Shown here piece by piece: positions 63,555-64,000 of a stretch of 64,000 bases of DNA. A program made the position numbers and the translations under genes. Under the pieces are notes generated by a model. It was not told the origin of the DNA and ran no database searches. It saw only the letters and a program-made list of their open reading frames with translations. The stretch comes from Robinsoniella peoriensis (lineage in GTDB: Bacteria; Bacillota; Clostridia; Lachnospirales; Lachnospiraceae). The stretch is taken from NCBI RefSeq assembly GCF_042680125.1, contig NZ_JBHTNY010000009.1. One strand, given 5' to 3'. The stretch's first letter is position 1, and each line of letters starts with the position of its first letter.

Positions 63555-63794
63555 TTGACAGTTTTTTTGAAAAATGATATTATAACAGTCCACTGCAAGT
63601 GATTGCGGTGGATTGTTTTGTGTCAGAGGAAGCCTTGAAAAAAATATTTAAAAAGTTTTGAAAAAGGTATTGACATCTTTTGACAAAAATGGTAATATAT
63701 CAAAGCTGTTAAAAAACAGCACAGCTCAATCAAAAAATTGAGAAAAATAAAAATTAAAAAAGTTGTTGACAAACACTTGGCAGTGTGATAAGAT
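63555..63794 (+). promoter_or_regulatory. Three tandem rRNA operon promoters
   Basis: P1: TTGACA (63555-63560), 17 bp, TATTAT (63578-63583). P2: TTGACA (63670-63675), 17 bp, TAATAT (63693-63698). P3: TTGACA (63766-63771), 17 bp, TAAGAT (63789-63794). All three have a perfect -35 and the optimal spacer, as expected for very strong growth-regulated rRNA transcription. Confidence 0.88.
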
Positions 63795-63988
63795 ATAGAA
63801 GTTGCGCTAAAGAGTACAACAGCAAAGAAAAGCAAACAGAACCTTGATAATTGAACAGTGAAACAACCTTGAAAGATTCTAATAAAAGAGATTTCAAAAT
63901 TAAGAACCGTATCAGAAATGATACAACCTTAAAACAGTAATAAAGGGATAAAATTAGCTAGTAGTTGATTTTTGAACTAAGATCAAAA
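63795..63988 (+). other. rRNA operon leader
   Basis: Transcribed leader between P3 and 16S. It includes GAACCTTGATAATTGAACAG (about 63839-63858), a boxA-like antitermination/processing sequence repeated in clostridial rRNA leaders and spacers, and further AACCTT repeats. It likely pairs with the 3' flank of 16S for RNase III processing. Confidence 0.7.
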
Positions 63989-64000
63989 CTTTATTTGAGA
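63989..64000 (+). rRNA. 16S rRNA, first bases only (continues beyond window)
   Basis: The window ends in CTTTATTTGAGA, which is the usual start of clostridial 16S rRNA directly before the GTTTGATCCTGGCTCAG primer site. Only about ten bases are present, so the call rests mainly on the strong promoters and leader upstream. Confidence 0.7.

Overview
The window looks like a chromosomal segment of an anaerobic, spore-forming Clostridia, most likely a gut Lachnospiraceae. This is inferred from strong GGAGG-type ribosome sites, a moderate-to-low GC core, a YyaC-family spore protein, a split transketolase, several YesM/YesN-type sugar regulators beside carbohydrate ABC transporters, and an rRNA leader of clostridial type. 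No species is assigned.

Layout. (1) 1-3.4 kb: the visibly GC-richer end of a mobile element on the minus strand (Dam-type methylase, small phage/ICE-type proteins, an ArdA-like protein, a PD-(D/E)XK-like protein), bordered by a complete tRNA-Ser(CGA), a 41-nt fragment of a second tRNA-Ser and a block of palindromes. (2) 4.1-7.9 kb: housekeeping genes pfk, dnaX, ybaB and recR, followed by a 3'-terminal relic of a large glycosyl hydrolase gene. (3) 8.0-11.2 kb: a TetR / ABC ATPase / two-permease operon on the minus strand. (4) 11.6-50.8 kb: four successive carbohydrate uptake modules, each with a lipoprotein solute-binding protein and two MalF/MalG-type permeases. Module A (11.6-23.4) adds a YesM/YesN pair, a ~1070-residue glycosyl hydrolase, a DapA-family lyase and a 2-hydroxyacid dehydrogenase. 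Module B (25.8-33.8) adds YesM/YesN and a DUF2961/GH172 protein. Module C (34.1-44.1) adds YesM/YesN and a paralogous ~1050-residue glycosyl hydrolase. Module D (44.4-50.8) has a cupin-AraC regulator and two uroporphyrinogen-decarboxylase-fold proteins. Between A and B sits an AT-rich two-gene cassette, AAA ATPase plus TOPRIM-like protein, with its own promoter and terminator: a candidate anti-phage system. (5) 50.9-53.3 kb: an OmpR/HisKA two-component system on the minus strand. (6) 53.6-58.3 kb: acetyltransferase, LacI regulator, transaldolase-type aldolase and two-subunit transketolase. (7) 58.5-63.5 kb: HD hydrolase, YyaC, an MPN-like/LysM membrane protein, a DUF5711-type protein and a CvpA-family protein. 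(8) 63.5-64.0 kb: three tandem consensus promoters leading into 16S rRNA.

How the parts work together: the extracytoplasmic sensors probably detect plant or host glycans, the AraC-type regulators switch on the binding proteins and transporters, the cytoplasmic hydrolases process the imported glycosides, and the products enter central metabolism through pfk, the aldolase and transketolase. The most unusual signals are: a ~113-nt structured leader sequence found twice, directly before the start codons of two unrelated genes; the ATPase/TOPRIM cassette; a transketolase leader with mutually exclusive pairings; the glycosyl hydrolase relic after recR; and a 13-bp minisatellite in front of the module A binding protein.
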